Shown in pieces: positions 1 to 8,116 of a stretch of 64,000 bases of DNA. The notes beneath the pieces were generated by a model. It was given only the letters and a program-made list of their open reading frames with translations, had not been told where the DNA came from and ran no database searches. Made by a program: the position numbers and the translations under genes. The stretch's first letter is position 1. The number at the start of each line of letters is the position of its first letter. Source of the DNA: Sva-07 sp963698565 (GTDB taxonomy: Bacteria; Actinomycetota; Acidimicrobiia; Acidimicrobiales; Ilumatobacteraceae); contig CAVORH010000003.1 in the NCBI GenBank assembly GCA_963698565.1, positions 130,141-194,140 on the forward strand, in the 5' to 3' direction.

Positions 1-1
1 C

Positions 2-958
2 GACTTCCGACGCGGCGTGCTCGACTGGTACGCCAACGAGGAGCTCCCCGAGGTGATCCACGGGAACTACTGGTTGAGTGGCATCGTCGGGCACCACCTC
101 AAGCACGAACTCGACGTCCCCTTCGTGTCGACGTTCCACACGCTGGCGCGAATCAAGGCGGCCGCCGGCGATCCCGAATCGATGCTGCGTGATCGGAGCG
201 AGGCCGAGATCGTGCAGTGTGCAGACGCGATCTGCGTGAGCTGCGCCGAGGAGGAGGACCAGTTCCGGTTGCACTACGGCAACCCGCGCGGCCGACTCGA
301 GATCATCGCACCGGGCGTCGAGCACGCGTTCTTCGCTCCCGGCGACCAGGCCGGCGCGCGCCGAGCCCTCGGACTCGACGTCGACCGGCCGCTGCTCCTC
401 TTCGTCGGTCGCATCCAGCCGCTCAAGGGGCCCGACGTTGCGATCCGCGCGCTGTACGAACTCGGTCACCCGACCGCAGAACTCGTGATCGTGGGTGGTG
501 CGAGCGGTGTCGACGGCGACGCAGAGACCCAGCGAGCGCACCTGCTGGTCGACGAACTCGGGCTGCACGACCGTGTCCGCTTCGTCGAACCGCAGCCGCA
601 CCACATCCTGTCCACCTACTACCGCGCTGCCGACGTCGTCCTGGCGCCGAGCCGCAGCGAGAGCTTCGGGCTCGTTGCCCTCGAAGCAGCCGCCTGCGGT
701 GTGCCCGTCGTGGCGAGTGCTGTCGGTGGGCTGCTGAGCCTGGTCGACGACGGTCGCACGGGCCGCCTGATCGACGGGCGCGATCCGGTCCCGTACGCCC
801 GTGCGGTGGCCGAGATCCTCGCCGACGACGACCTTCGAGCCTCGATGGGTGTCGCCGCGGTCGAGCGTGCGCGTCGGTACACGTGGAGCTTTGCCGCCGC
901 CCGCCTCCGGCGGCTCTACGCCGACCTGACCGTGCGCGAGCGGGTGACCTGCCAGTGA
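2..958 (+). CDS. mshA: MshA-type GT4 glycosyltransferase (5' end outside window)
   Basis: GT-B fold family 4 glycosyltransferase. It resembles D-inositol-3-phosphate glycosyltransferase, which adds GlcNAc to inositol-3-phosphate in the first step of mycothiol synthesis in the cytoplasm. The frame is open to the left edge, so roughly 100 N-terminal residues are missing. Visible features are the acceptor-side STFHTLARIK stretch, the opening of the C-terminal domain (LLLFVGRIQPLKGPDV) and the nucleotide-sugar site SESFGLVALEAAACGVPV. Its stop overlaps the GTG of the next gene by four bases, so the two are translationally coupled. A mycothiol role fits the SigR/RsrA pair at 22 kb. Other GT4 enzymes of unknown acceptor are possible. 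Confidence 0.75.
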   Translation, partial: DFRRGVLDWYANEELPEVIHGNYWLSGIVGHHLKHELDVPFVSTFHTLARIKAAAGDPESMLRDRSEAEIVQCADAICVSCAEEEDQFRLHYGNPRGRLEIIAPGVEHAFFAPGDQAGARRALGLDVDRPLLLFVGRIQPLKGPDVAIRALYELGHPTAELVIVGGASGVDGDAETQRAHLLVDELGLHDRVRFVEPQPHHILSTYYRAADVVLAPSRSESFGLVALEAAACGVPVVASAVGGLLSLVDDGRTGRLIDGRDPVPYARAVAEILADDDLRASMGVAAVERARRYTWSFAAARLRRLYADLTVRERVTCQ

Positions 959-1413
959 CCGAGGCCTACGAGCCGAGCGAACTCGCGGTGCTGGAGCGTC
1001 GCGTCGACGAATGGCTCGCCGAGCTCGCTGCTGCCGACGACCGCATCGTCGCGATCGACCGCGACGCCGACGCCATCCGGTGGTACGTGCGGATGCGGGG
1101 TGACGACAAGGAGTTCACCACGGTCTGGTTCACGCTCGGACAGCGGATGTTTCGCTACGAGACCTACGTGATGCCCGCACCGGAGGAGAACGACGCCGAG
1201 CTCTACGAGCAACTGTTGCGGCGCAACGATCGTCTCGTCGGTGCGCACTTCTCGATCGGCGTGGAGGATGCGATCTTCCTGCGCGGGGAGATGCCGGTCG
1301 GGCAGGTCACGCTCGCCGAGGTCGACCGCGTGCTGGGCACGTTGTACTCGCAGGTCGAGCAGTGCTTCCAGGCCCTGCTGCGGATCGGGTTCCGCAGTCG
1401 TTTCGCTCCCTGA
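955..1413 (+). CDS. YbjN-domain protein
   Basis: About 152 residues in the YbjN / type III secretion chaperone-like fold, a family of small cytoplasmic proteins of unsettled role. Features visible are the amphipathic N-terminal helix, the strand WYVRMRGDDKEFTTVWFTLG and the helical C-terminal half ending LRIGFRSRFAP. I chose the GTG at 955 because it overlaps the stop of the glycosyltransferase (GTGA); a much longer upstream frame is only a shadow of that gene. Actinobacterial mshA is often followed by such a gene (family knowledge), which supports both calls. The molecular function is not known. Confidence 0.75.
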   Translation: MTEAYEPSELAVLERRVDEWLAELAAADDRIVAIDRDADAIRWYVRMRGDDKEFTTVWFTLGQRMFRYETYVMPAPEENDAELYEQLLRRNDRLVGAHFSIGVEDAIFLRGEMPVGQVTLAEVDRVLGTLYSQVEQCFQALLRIGFRSRFAP

Positions 1414-1528
1414 GCGGTTGTTCCCTCACGGTGGTTCCCTCGCTGCTGCGTCGGCGCCCACTGGCAACGGTCCGGATGGGTGCACTCGGGGGAGTCGGTC
1501 TGTCGTCTGTGCCCATCCGGGCGCTCGG

Positions 1529-1534
1529 TAACGT
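1529..1534 (+). promoter_or_regulatory. -10 box of leaderless proC promoter
   Basis: TAACGT ends six bases before the proC ATG, the spacing expected if transcription starts at or next to the start codon. No Shine-Dalgarno sequence precedes the ATG. Confidence 0.5.
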
Positions 1535-1540
1535 GGCGCC

Positions 1541-2323
1541 ATGTACGACCTGGTGATCGTCGGTGGGGGCAACATGGGCGCAGCACTGCTCGGGGGGTTG
1601 CTCGACTCGGGGTCGGTCGAGCCGTCGTCGCTTGCCGTCGTCGAGGTCGTCGAAGCGCGCCGATCCGAGCTGGTCGCATCGTTCCCCGGCGTCACCGCCA
1701 CCGCCGAGGTGCCGGCCTGCCGCGCCGCGGTCCTCGCGGTGAAGCCCGCCGACATCCCGACCGCTGCGACTGCTGCGGCCGCAGCCGGTGCCAGCCGCGT
1801 GCTGTCGATCGCGGCCGGCGTCCGCATCGTCACGATCGAGGAGGCCACCGGCCCCTCGGTCGCTGTGGTGAGGGCGATGCCCAACACCCCTGCGCTCGTG
1901 CGCCTCGGCGCCTCGGCGATCGCAGCCGGAACCACGGCGCAGCCCGACGACGTCGCGTGGGCGGAGTCGATCCTGTCCGCCGTGGGGACCGTCGAACGGA
2001 TGACCGAACCGGAACTCGACCTGTTCACCGGCGTTGCGGGTTCCGGGCCGGCCTATGTGTTCCTGGTGGCCGAGGCGCTCACCGAGGCAGCGATCGCCGA
2101 GGGAATGGCGCGATCCGTCGCCGAGCGCGTGGTGCAGCAGCTGCTGCTCGGCTCCGCGACCCTGCTCGCCCGCGAGGGCGATCCGGCGTTGCTGCGCGAG
2201 CGCGTCACGTCGCCGGGGGGAACGACCGCTGCCGGCCTCCGGGTCCTCGACTCGCTCGACGTGCGGGCGGCGTTCGCTGCGGCGGTTCGAGCCGCAACGG
2301 AACGCAGCCGCGAACTCGGCTGA
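1541..2323 (+). CDS. proC: Pyrroline-5-carboxylate reductase
   Basis: Reduces pyrroline-5-carboxylate to proline with NAD(P)H, the last step of proline synthesis. The 260 residues match the usual length. The N-terminal Rossmann motif GGGNMG lies at residues 8-13. The central AVVRAMPNTPALV strand and the dimer-forming C-terminal domain follow (AGSGPAYVFLVAEALTEAA near 170-190; SPGGTTAAGL near 224-233). The ATG follows a TAACGT -10 box by six bases, which fixes the start as leaderless. A GC-rich hairpin lies just after the stop, so it is probably a single-gene unit. Confidence 0.93.
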   Translation: MYDLVIVGGGNMGAALLGGLLDSGSVEPSSLAVVEVVEARRSELVASFPGVTATAEVPACRAAVLAVKPADIPTAATAAAAAGASRVLSIAAGVRIVTIEEATGPSVAVVRAMPNTPALVRLGASAIAAGTTAQPDDVAWAESILSAVGTVERMTEPELDLFTGVAGSGPAYVFLVAEALTEAAIAEGMARSVAERVVQQLLLGSATLLAREGDPALLRERVTSPGGTTAAGLRVLDSLDVRAAFAAAVRAATERSRELG

Positions 2324-2330
2324 CCCCGCC

Positions 2331-2350
2331 GGGTGGCCCACGGGCCGCCC
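2331..2350 (+). terminator. Probable terminator hairpin after proC
   Basis: GGGTGGCCC and GGGCCGCCC form a nine-base-pair stem (one G-U) around a two-base turn, beginning seven bases after the proC stop. A five-T run follows about 19 bases later. It is typical of high-GC terminators without a direct U-tract, but unproven. Confidence 0.4.
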
Positions 2351-2374
2351 CTGCGAATTCCATGGGTGTTTTTC

Positions 2375-2494
2375 GGGTGTGCCTCTTTTCACACCGGTCG
2401 GCGATGGCCTAGGGTGCGGGTGTGGAGACGCGTCCACCGGAAACGGTGGGCAGCGCCGACGGGGCTGGTGCCATCGGGGGGTTGGCACCGGCCC
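2375..2494 (+). ncRNA. Array of hairpins, candidate structured RNA
   Basis: Four potential stems follow each other: GGTGTG/CACACC (about 2376-2396); an outer stem GTCGGCG (2397-2403) with CGCCGAC (2454-2460) enclosing CCACC/GGTGG (2434-2449); and a 12-base-pair stem GGGCTGGTGCCA (2462-2473) with TGGCACCGGCCC (2483-2494). The stretch lies between proC and the SAM hydrolase gene, upstream of the latter's apparent promoter, so it would be a 3' region or a small RNA rather than a leader. I do not recognise a known riboswitch. GC-rich DNA folds easily, so this is tentative. Confidence 0.25.
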
Positions 2495-2558
2495 TTGTCG
2501 CGTCCGGGGGCGGATTCGGAATCCCGGGCCCTCGGTGAACAGGGCGCCGGCGCCGGGA

Positions 2559-2564
2559 TAGGTT
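2559..2564 (+). promoter_or_regulatory. -10 box of leaderless SAM-hydrolase promoter
   Basis: TAGGTT ends eight bases before the ATG at 2573; no ribosome binding site is seen. It supports this start over longer in-frame extensions. Confidence 0.5.
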
Positions 2565-2572
2565 CGTCGATC

Positions 2573-3457
2573 ATGGGCCGCCGCTACGACACGGTTTCGT
2601 TCCTGTCCGACTTCGGCACCGCCGACGAGTTCGTCGGTGTGGTGCACTCGGTGCTGCGGGATCTCGCTCCCCACGCCCGCGTGGTCGACCTCACCCATGG
2701 CGTGCCGCCCTTCGACGTGCGGGCCGGATCACTCGCGCTCGCCCGTTCGATCGGCTACGTCGCATCGGGCGTCGTGCTCGCCGTCGTCGATCCGGGTGTC
2801 GGCTCCGACCGCCGTGGTATCGCCGTGGAGGTTGCGGGTGGTGAGGGCGTGCTGGTGGGCCCTGACAACGGGCTGCTCGCTCCGGCGGTGGCGATGGCCG
2901 GTGGTGCCGAACGCGCCGTGGAGCTCACCAACCCCGACCACCGACTCACGGCGCCGGGCGCCACGTTCGCCGGACGCGACATCTTCGCCCCGGCCGTCGC
3001 ACACCTCTGCAATGGTGGCGAACTCACCGACCTCGGAGATCTGGTCGACGCCGACCTGCTGATGCCGGGCGTCATCGCGCTGCCGCAGTCCGACGACACC
3101 AAGGTGATCGCCCAGGTCCTGTGGGTCGACCGGTACGGCAACGCGCAGCTCAATGTCGGCCCCGACGACCTTCCCGAGACGTTCACCCAGCGGATCGAAG
3201 TGCGCTGTGCGAGCCCCACCGACCCGGTCGGTGGGGTGGTGCGCAGCGCCGTCCGCGCCTCGAGTTTCGCCGAACTGGTCGGCGGTTCGGTCGGGCTCGT
3301 GCTCGACTCGTCAGGTCTGCTCGCGCTCGCGATGGATCAGCGCTCGGCCGCCGACGAACTCGGCCTGGTCGCCGGTGATCAGGTCACCCTCGTGCCATCC
3401 GACGACGGTGCGGAGCAGCCGGTCGCTCAGCGCGTCTCCCTGCGCCCGTCGAGGTGA
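2573..3457 (+). CDS. SAM hydroxide adenosyltransferase (DUF62/SAM hydrolase)
   Basis: About 294 residues of the SAM hydrolase / fluorinase-chlorinase superfamily. Housekeeping members split S-adenosylmethionine into adenosine and methionine using water. The N-terminal domain carries FLSDFGTADEFVGVV (about residues 9-23), the VVDLTHGVPPFDVRAG segment and VVDPGVGSDRRGIAV; the C-terminal beta-barrel contains VDRYGNAQLNV near 184-195. The halide-loop expansion of true fluorinases is not evident, so hydrolase is the likelier activity. The ATG at 2573 is preceded by a TAGGTT box; the in-frame extension upstream has no family similarity. Confidence 0.85.
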   Translation: MGRRYDTVSFLSDFGTADEFVGVVHSVLRDLAPHARVVDLTHGVPPFDVRAGSLALARSIGYVASGVVLAVVDPGVGSDRRGIAVEVAGGEGVLVGPDNGLLAPAVAMAGGAERAVELTNPDHRLTAPGATFAGRDIFAPAVAHLCNGGELTDLGDLVDADLLMPGVIALPQSDDTKVIAQVLWVDRYGNAQLNVGPDDLPETFTQRIEVRCASPTDPVGGVVRSAVRASSFAELVGGSVGLVLDSSGLLALAMDQRSAADELGLVAGDQVTLVPSDDGAEQPVAQRVSLRPSR

Positions 3458-3464
3458 CGGGCGC

Positions 3465-3470
3465 TAGCCT
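3465..3470 (+). promoter_or_regulatory. -10 box before the 27-residue peptide
   Basis: TAGCCT ends six bases before the ATG at 3477, matching the spacing seen at proC, hemB and others in this window. Confidence 0.4.
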
Positions 3471-3476
3471 GCACCC

Positions 3477-3560
3477 ATGCGCCCCGCCACCACGCTGACG
3501 CTCGGTCTGCTGTTGGCTGCCATTCTGGTCGCCGCCACGATTTCACTCGTCCGGCTCTGA
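3477..3560 (+). CDS. 27-residue single-span membrane peptide
   Basis: A tiny frame (starts MRPATTLTLGLLL, ends SLVRL) that is almost entirely one hydrophobic helix with Arg at both ends. Support: its ATG sits six bases after a TAGCCT box, and it fills the space between the SAM hydrolase and the acyl-CoA synthetase without overlap. I recognise no family. A chance frame is possible, but promoter spacing and composition favour a real small membrane protein. Confidence 0.45.
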   Translation: MRPATTLTLGLLLAAILVAATISLVRL

Positions 3561-3642
3561 GAGCGGGCGGTGCGGGCCGCAACGGGTACGCTGGTAGTCC
3601 GCAGTGGGGCGCGACGCAGCGCCCGTCTCAGCAGGGGGCCAC

Positions 3643-5160
3643 GTGAATCTCGCGCACATCATCGATGACCACGCCAGCGACTCGGTCGCCCTGATCTGTC
3701 GCGGTCGAGCCACGAGCTACGGGGAGCTGCGCGACCAGGTGCAGCGCTTCCGCGGCGGCTTGCGGTCGATCGGCGTCGAACCAGGTGACCGCGTCGCATT
3801 GTTGCTGTCGAACTCGCCGCAGTTCGTCGTCGGCTACCTCGCCGCCGTCGGCCTCGGTGCCGTCGCGGTGCCCTTGAACCCCACCAGCCCCGGCCCCGAA
3901 CTCGAGACCGAGCTCGCCGTGGTCGATGCCAAGGTCGTCATCGTCGACAAGGGCAGCTCGGTCAACTGGTCGCACGTCGACCCCGCGCTGCTGCCCACCG
4001 TGCCGACCGTGGTCCACACCGAAGCAGCCCCCGCCGATGGCGTCGGGTTCGACGATCTGGTCGCCGCGTCCGAACCGGTCGACGTGATCGACGTCGATCC
4101 GTCGGATCTCGCCGTGCTCATGTTCACCAGCGGTACCGCAGGCGCTCCACGAGCGGCGATGCTCACCCACGGCAACCTCGTGGCCAACCTCGAGCAGAGC
4201 CTGTCGGCCGACGGCCACATCGATGCCCACGACGTGATCTACGGCGTGCTCCCGCTCTTCCACATCTTCGGGCTCAACGTCGTCGTCGGGTTGGGCCTGC
4301 GTGTCGGGGCCACGCTCGTGCTGGTACAACGGTTCGACCCGTCCACGGCGATCCAGTCGATCCAGGACCGCCGGATCACCGTCATCCCCGGTGCTCCGGC
4401 ACTCTGGGCGGCCTTCGCCCACTTCGACGACCTGCCGGCGGACACCTTCGCCACGGTGCGCCTCGCGCTGTCGGGTGCCTCGCGGCTGTCGGTCTCGGTC
4501 GCCGAGACGATGCGTGACCGGTTCGGCGTCGAGATCCGCGAGGGCTACGGCCTCACCGAAGCGTCCCCGATCGTCACGACGTCGACCGGGTCGCCGGTTC
4601 GTCTCGGTTCGGTGGGGCGGGCGCTGCAGGGCGTCGAGATCCGCCTGGTCAACGCGGATGGTGACGCGTTGGTGGGCGATGTGGGTGAGATCTGGGTGCG
4701 CGGCGACAACGTCTTCGCCGGCTACTACGAGGACCCGGAGGCGACGGCGGCGGTGCTGACCGACGACGGCTGGCTGCGAACCGGAGACATGGCCACCACC
4801 GACGACGACGGCTACCTGTACCTCGTCGACCGATCGAAGGACCTGATCATCGTGTCGGGATTCAACGTGTACCCGGCCGAGGTGGAAGAGATGCTCACGA
4901 TGCATCCCGACGTGATCGAAGCGGCGGTCGTGGGTGTTGCGCACCCGCACACCGGTGAGGCGGTCAAGGCGTACGTGGTCACCCGGGAGGGTGCCGACGT
5001 CGACGAGGACGCACTGATCGAACATTCACTCGATCATCTCGCCCGCTACAAGTGCCCCACGAAGATCATCTTCGTCGATGCGCTGCCTCGCAACGCCTCC
5101 GGCAAGCTGGTGCGGCGCAGCCTCGACGACGCACTGCGTGTCGGCGCCTCGCTGATCTGA
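3643..5160 (+). CDS. Acyl-CoA synthetase (AMP-forming)
   Basis: Class I adenylate-forming enzyme, about 505 residues: activates a carboxylic acid with ATP and transfers it to CoA. The AMP-binding P-loop FTSGTAGAPRAAMLTHG is near residues 160-177, the adenine motif GYGLTEASPI near 301, the hinge SKDLIIVSGFNVYPAEVEE near 397 and the catalytic Lys in NASGKLVRR near 484. The GTG start is preceded by AGGGGG at a good distance; an upstream GTG (3604) adds 13 unlikely residues. The sequence looks like the FadD/long-chain group, but substrate cannot be told from sequence. Confidence 0.85.
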   Translation: MNLAHIIDDHASDSVALICRGRATSYGELRDQVQRFRGGLRSIGVEPGDRVALLLSNSPQFVVGYLAAVGLGAVAVPLNPTSPGPELETELAVVDAKVVIVDKGSSVNWSHVDPALLPTVPTVVHTEAAPADGVGFDDLVAASEPVDVIDVDPSDLAVLMFTSGTAGAPRAAMLTHGNLVANLEQSLSADGHIDAHDVIYGVLPLFHIFGLNVVVGLGLRVGATLVLVQRFDPSTAIQSIQDRRITVIPGAPALWAAFAHFDDLPADTFATVRLALSGASRLSVSVAETMRDRFGVEIREGYGLTEASPIVTTSTGSPVRLGSVGRALQGVEIRLVNADGDALVGDVGEIWVRGDNVFAGYYEDPEATAAVLTDDGWLRTGDMATTDDDGYLYLVDRSKDLIIVSGFNVYPAEVEEMLTMHPDVIEAAVVGVAHPHTGEAVKAYVVTREGADVDEDALIEHSLDHLARYKCPTKIIFVDALPRNASGKLVRRSLDDALRVGASLI

Positions 5161-5234
5161 TCGCCCAGCAGCAACGCCGCGGGCGTCGCTGGTTCGGGTG
5201 ACCGACGTCTCGTCCGGTTCCTCCGAGGCCAGCT

Positions 5235-5252
5235 TTGTGAAAGTGTGCACGA
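5235..5252 (+). promoter_or_regulatory. Rex operator upstream of rex
   Basis: TTGTGAAAGTGTGCACGA matches the known Rex palindrome TTGTGAA-N4-TTCACAA at 12 of 14 arm positions. It covers the likely -35 (TTGTGA) and ends six bases before the TAACGT -10 box. Binding would block the rex promoter, as in the autoregulated Streptomyces rex-hemACD unit. Confidence 0.7.
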
Positions 5253-5258
5253 GCGCTC

Positions 5259-5264
5259 TAACGT
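5259..5264 (+). promoter_or_regulatory. -10 box of rex promoter
   Basis: TAACGT, 18 bases downstream of a TTGTGA -35-like hexamer and nine bases before the rex ATG. Confidence 0.55.
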
Positions 5265-5273
5265 GATGGCTTC

Positions 5274-5978
5274 ATGTCTGGGCAACGCACGCGACGACGC
5301 ATTCCGGAGGCCACCGTGGCCCGATTGCCCGTCTACCTGCGCATCCTCTCCGAGCGCTTCGACGAGGGGATCACCGGCATGTCCTCCGACGAACTCGCGG
5401 AATTCGCCGGGCTCAACGCGGCGAAGGTCCGCAAGGACCTCAGCTATCTCGGCAGCTACGGCACGCGTGGCGTCGGCTACGACGTCGAGTTCCTCGTCTA
5501 CCAGATCCGTCGCGAACTGGGCCTCACCCACGATTGGCCCGTCGTGATCGTCGGAGCCGGCAACCTCGGCCAGGCGCTTGCCGGCTACAACGGCTTCGGC
5601 GACCGTGGGTTCCCCGTCGGCGGCATCGTCGACATCGATCCCAGCAAGGTCGGCTCGCTCGTCGGTGGCGTCCGCGTCCGGCACCTCGACGAACTGGTGC
5701 AGGTGGTCCAGTCGCGGGGGATCTCCATCGGCGTGATCGCCACACCCGGGCCCGCTGCCCAGCACGCCGCCGACGCACTCGTCGGTGCGGGTGTCACCAG
5801 CCTGCTCAACTTCGCTCCGACCGTGATCAGCGTGCCCGCCGGCATCAGCGTCCGCAAGGTCGACCTGGCCGTCGAGCTGCAGATCCTGAGCTACTACGAA
5901 CAGCGGCGCGCCTCGGCGCCGCCCGCCACCGGGTTGCGTGCCGTGCCCGGCGAGCGTCAACGCGGCGCGAGCGCCTAG
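5274..5978 (+). CDS. rex: Redox-sensing transcriptional repressor Rex
   Basis: Cytoplasmic homodimeric repressor that binds DNA when NADH/NAD+ is low and leaves it when NADH rises. The 234 residues begin with a winged helix (ARLPVYLRILSERFDEG, then SSDELAEFAGLNAAKVRKD, about residues 16-57). A Rossmann domain follows with VVIVGAGNLGQALAG near residue 90, and the C-terminal swap helix LQILSYYEQRR. It heads the hemA-hemC-hemD run as in Streptomyces, with its own operator 22 bases upstream. The stop codon overlaps a second promoter box for hemA. Confidence 0.93.
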   Translation: MSGQRTRRRIPEATVARLPVYLRILSERFDEGITGMSSDELAEFAGLNAAKVRKDLSYLGSYGTRGVGYDVEFLVYQIRRELGLTHDWPVVIVGAGNLGQALAGYNGFGDRGFPVGGIVDIDPSKVGSLVGGVRVRHLDELVQVVQSRGISIGVIATPGPAAQHAADALVGAGVTSLLNFAPTVISVPAGISVRKVDLAVELQILSYYEQRRASAPPATGLRAVPGERQRGASA

Positions 5979-5981
5979 GGT
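5976..5981 (+). promoter_or_regulatory. -10 box before hemA
   Basis: TAGGGT overlaps the rex stop codon and ends nine bases before the hemA ATG. It suggests hemA is also transcribed from its own leaderless promoter. Confidence 0.4.
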
Positions 5982-5990
5982 TGGATCCGC

Positions 5991-7250
5991 ATGTCGATTC
6001 TGGTCGTTGGGGTCAACCACCGCAGTGGTTCACTGCCCCTGCTCGAGCGCGTCACGATCGCTCCCGAGCACCTCGGCAAGGCGGTCGCCGGCCTCGCTCA
6101 GCGCGACAACGTTCGTGAGGCCGTCGTGCTCTCCACCTGCAATCGCACCGAGGTGTACGTGGTCGCCGAGTTGTTCCACGGCGCGTACGGCGACGTTCGG
6201 GATCTGTTGTGCGAGCTGGGTGACCTGAGCATCGAGGAACTGACGCCGCACCTGTACAGCCAGCACGACAGCTCCGCCGTGACACACCTGTTCGAGGTCG
6301 CCGCCGGGCTCGATTCGGCCGTGCTCGGCGAGAGCGAGATCCTCGGACAGGTCCGATCCGCATGGGAGACCGCTCAACGCGAGGGTGCGGCTCGGTCGAC
6401 GCTCAACCAGCTGTTCCGCTCGGCGATCGCCACGGGCAAGCGGGCGCGTAGCGAAACCGGCATCGCCCGCGGCACGGCATCGATCAGCCACGCCGCCGTC
6501 GAGATGATCACCGACATGATCGGCGATCTCACGGGCAAGCGGGTGCTGGTGATCGGCGCGGGCTCGATGGGCGAGGGTGTCGCCGTTGCCCTGCACCGCG
6601 CCGGCGGCGCCGACATCCTCGTCGCCAACCGCACGCCCGACCGGGGCGCATCGCTCGCCGAACGCGTCAACGGTGTTGCGGTCGGATTCGACCGGCTGAC
6701 CGAAGCGATCGCCGCATCCGATGTGATCGTCGCCGGCACCGGCGCCGAGCATGCGGTGGTCGACGCAGCGCTCGTCGGCACCGCTCGGGGCTCGTCCACT
6801 CGGCCGCTGCACATCGTCGACATCGGTGTACCCCGCAACGTCGCCGTCGACGTCGCCGACTTGCCGGCGGTCACCCTGTCGAACCTCGACGACCTACGCG
6901 ATTGGGCCGACCGCGGACTCTCGCACCGCGCCGCCGAGGCCGAGCGTGTACGTGCGATCGTCGGCGAGGAGGTCGAGAGCTTCCTCGTCGAGTCCACGGC
7001 GCGTCAGGCCGCTCCACTCGTCGCGTCGATGCGTGAGGCGGCCGATCGGGTCCGCGCCGGCGAAATCCAGCGGTTCTCCTCCCGTCTCGGCGACCTGAGC
7101 GAGAGCCAACGCGAGTCCGTCGAGGCGCTCACCCGGGCGATCGTGGCGAAACTCCTCCACGAGCCGTCGGTCCGTCTGAAGGCGCAGGCCGGAACGCCAC
7201 AGGGCGAACGCAATGCCGCAGCCGTGCGCGACCTCTTCGACCTCGGGTGA
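5991..7250 (+). CDS. hemA: Glutamyl-tRNA reductase
   Basis: First committed step of C5 haem/tetrapyrrole synthesis: reduces glutamyl-tRNA(Glu) to glutamate-1-semialdehyde with NADPH. The catalytic Cys50 sits in STCNRTEVY. The substrate domain continues through HLFEVAAGLDSAVLGESEI, the NADPH site GAGSMGEGVAVAL is near residue 187, and a C-terminal dimerisation helix carries LHEPSVRLK near 386-394. Its 419 residues are normal. It lies 12 bases after rex, and its stop overlaps the hemC GTG by four bases, so control by Rex is expected. Confidence 0.95.
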   Translation: MSILVVGVNHRSGSLPLLERVTIAPEHLGKAVAGLAQRDNVREAVVLSTCNRTEVYVVAELFHGAYGDVRDLLCELGDLSIEELTPHLYSQHDSSAVTHLFEVAAGLDSAVLGESEILGQVRSAWETAQREGAARSTLNQLFRSAIATGKRARSETGIARGTASISHAAVEMITDMIGDLTGKRVLVIGAGSMGEGVAVALHRAGGADILVANRTPDRGASLAERVNGVAVGFDRLTEAIAASDVIVAGTGAEHAVVDAALVGTARGSSTRPLHIVDIGVPRNVAVDVADLPAVTLSNLDDLRDWADRGLSHRAAEAERVRAIVGEEVESFLVESTARQAAPLVASMREAADRVRAGEIQRFSSRLGDLSESQRESVEALTRAIVAKLLHEPSVRLKAQAGTPQGERNAAAVRDLFDLG

Positions 7251-8116
7251 GCCCGCTGCGTCTCGCCACCCGTGGCTCGCGCCAGGCGCTGGCGCAGGCG
7301 ACCGTCGTCGCCGACCTGATCACTGCGGCCACCGGACGTGCGGTGGAGCTGGTCGCCATCGAGACGACCGGTGACCTCCGCACCGATGTGCCCCTGCACA
7401 CGATCGGCGGCCAGGGCGTGTTCGTCAAGGAGGTGCAACTCGCCGTGCTCGATGGACGAGCCGACCTTGCCGCACACTCTGCGAAGGATCTGCCGTCGGC
7501 TCCCACCGAGGGCCTGACGATCGCGGCGTTCTGCGAGCGACGCGACCCGGCGGATGCGCTCATCGGCCGACGACTGGACGACCTGCCGCTCGGTGCCACG
7601 GTGGCGACGGGCTCGGTGCGTCGGCGCGCCCAGCTCCAGCGTGTCCGCCCCGACCTCCACTTCACGGAGCTGCGCGGCAACATCGACACCCGGCTCTCGA
7701 AGATCCCCGACGACGGTGCGATCGTGATGGCGGTGGCAGCGCTCGACATCCTGCAGATCACCGACCGGATCGCCCAACGGCTCGATGTCGACTCGTTCGT
7801 GCCCGCCGTCGGTCAAGGCTGCGTGGCGGTCGAGTGTCGGAGCGACGACGACGAGACCCGCGGCGTCCTGTCCGCGGTCGATCATGCCCCCACGCGGCGC
7901 GATGTCGAGATCGAGCGAGCGTTCCTCGCCGAGCTCGGCTCCGGGTGTTCGCTGCCGGTCGGCGGGCACGTGCGCGGCGGCGTGTTGACGGTGTTTCTCG
8001 CCGACACGACGATCGGTCAGTCGATCGTCGCGACCGTCGCACTCCAGGGTGACGGCGGCGACCGCGATCGGGCGCGCCGAGCCGCCCTCGGCGCACAGGA
8101 GGCGCTCGGTCGATGA
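7247..8116 (+). CDS. hemC: Hydroxymethylbilane synthase (porphobilinogen deaminase)
   Basis: Polymerises four porphobilinogens into hydroxymethylbilane. The start MSPLRLATRGSRQALAQA is canonical. DLAAHSAKDLP lies near residue 80, and Cys234 in LGSGCSLPVG is the attachment point of the dipyrromethane cofactor. At 289 residues it is slightly shorter than the usual 300-315, the loss being in the C-terminal domain. The GTG start overlaps the hemA stop (GTGA), and the stop overlaps the hemD ATG, giving tight coupling. Confidence 0.95.
   Translation: MSPLRLATRGSRQALAQATVVADLITAATGRAVELVAIETTGDLRTDVPLHTIGGQGVFVKEVQLAVLDGRADLAAHSAKDLPSAPTEGLTIAAFCERRDPADALIGRRLDDLPLGATVATGSVRRRAQLQRVRPDLHFTELRGNIDTRLSKIPDDGAIVMAVAALDILQITDRIAQRLDVDSFVPAVGQGCVAVECRSDDDETRGVLSAVDHAPTRRDVEIERAFLAELGSGCSLPVGGHVRGGVLTVFLADTTIGQSIVATVALQGDGGDRDRARRAALGAQEALGR

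Noticed and set aside
2333..2572. N-terminal extension of the SAM hydrolase
   Set aside because: Low-complexity translation of the hairpin region; the ATG at 2573 has its own promoter box and begins the family's conserved sequence.
1307..2698. Long - strand frame of about 460 codons across proC
   Set aside because: Antisense shadow of proC and its flanks: Arg/Gly/His-rich with no family likeness; proC is unmistakable on the other strand.
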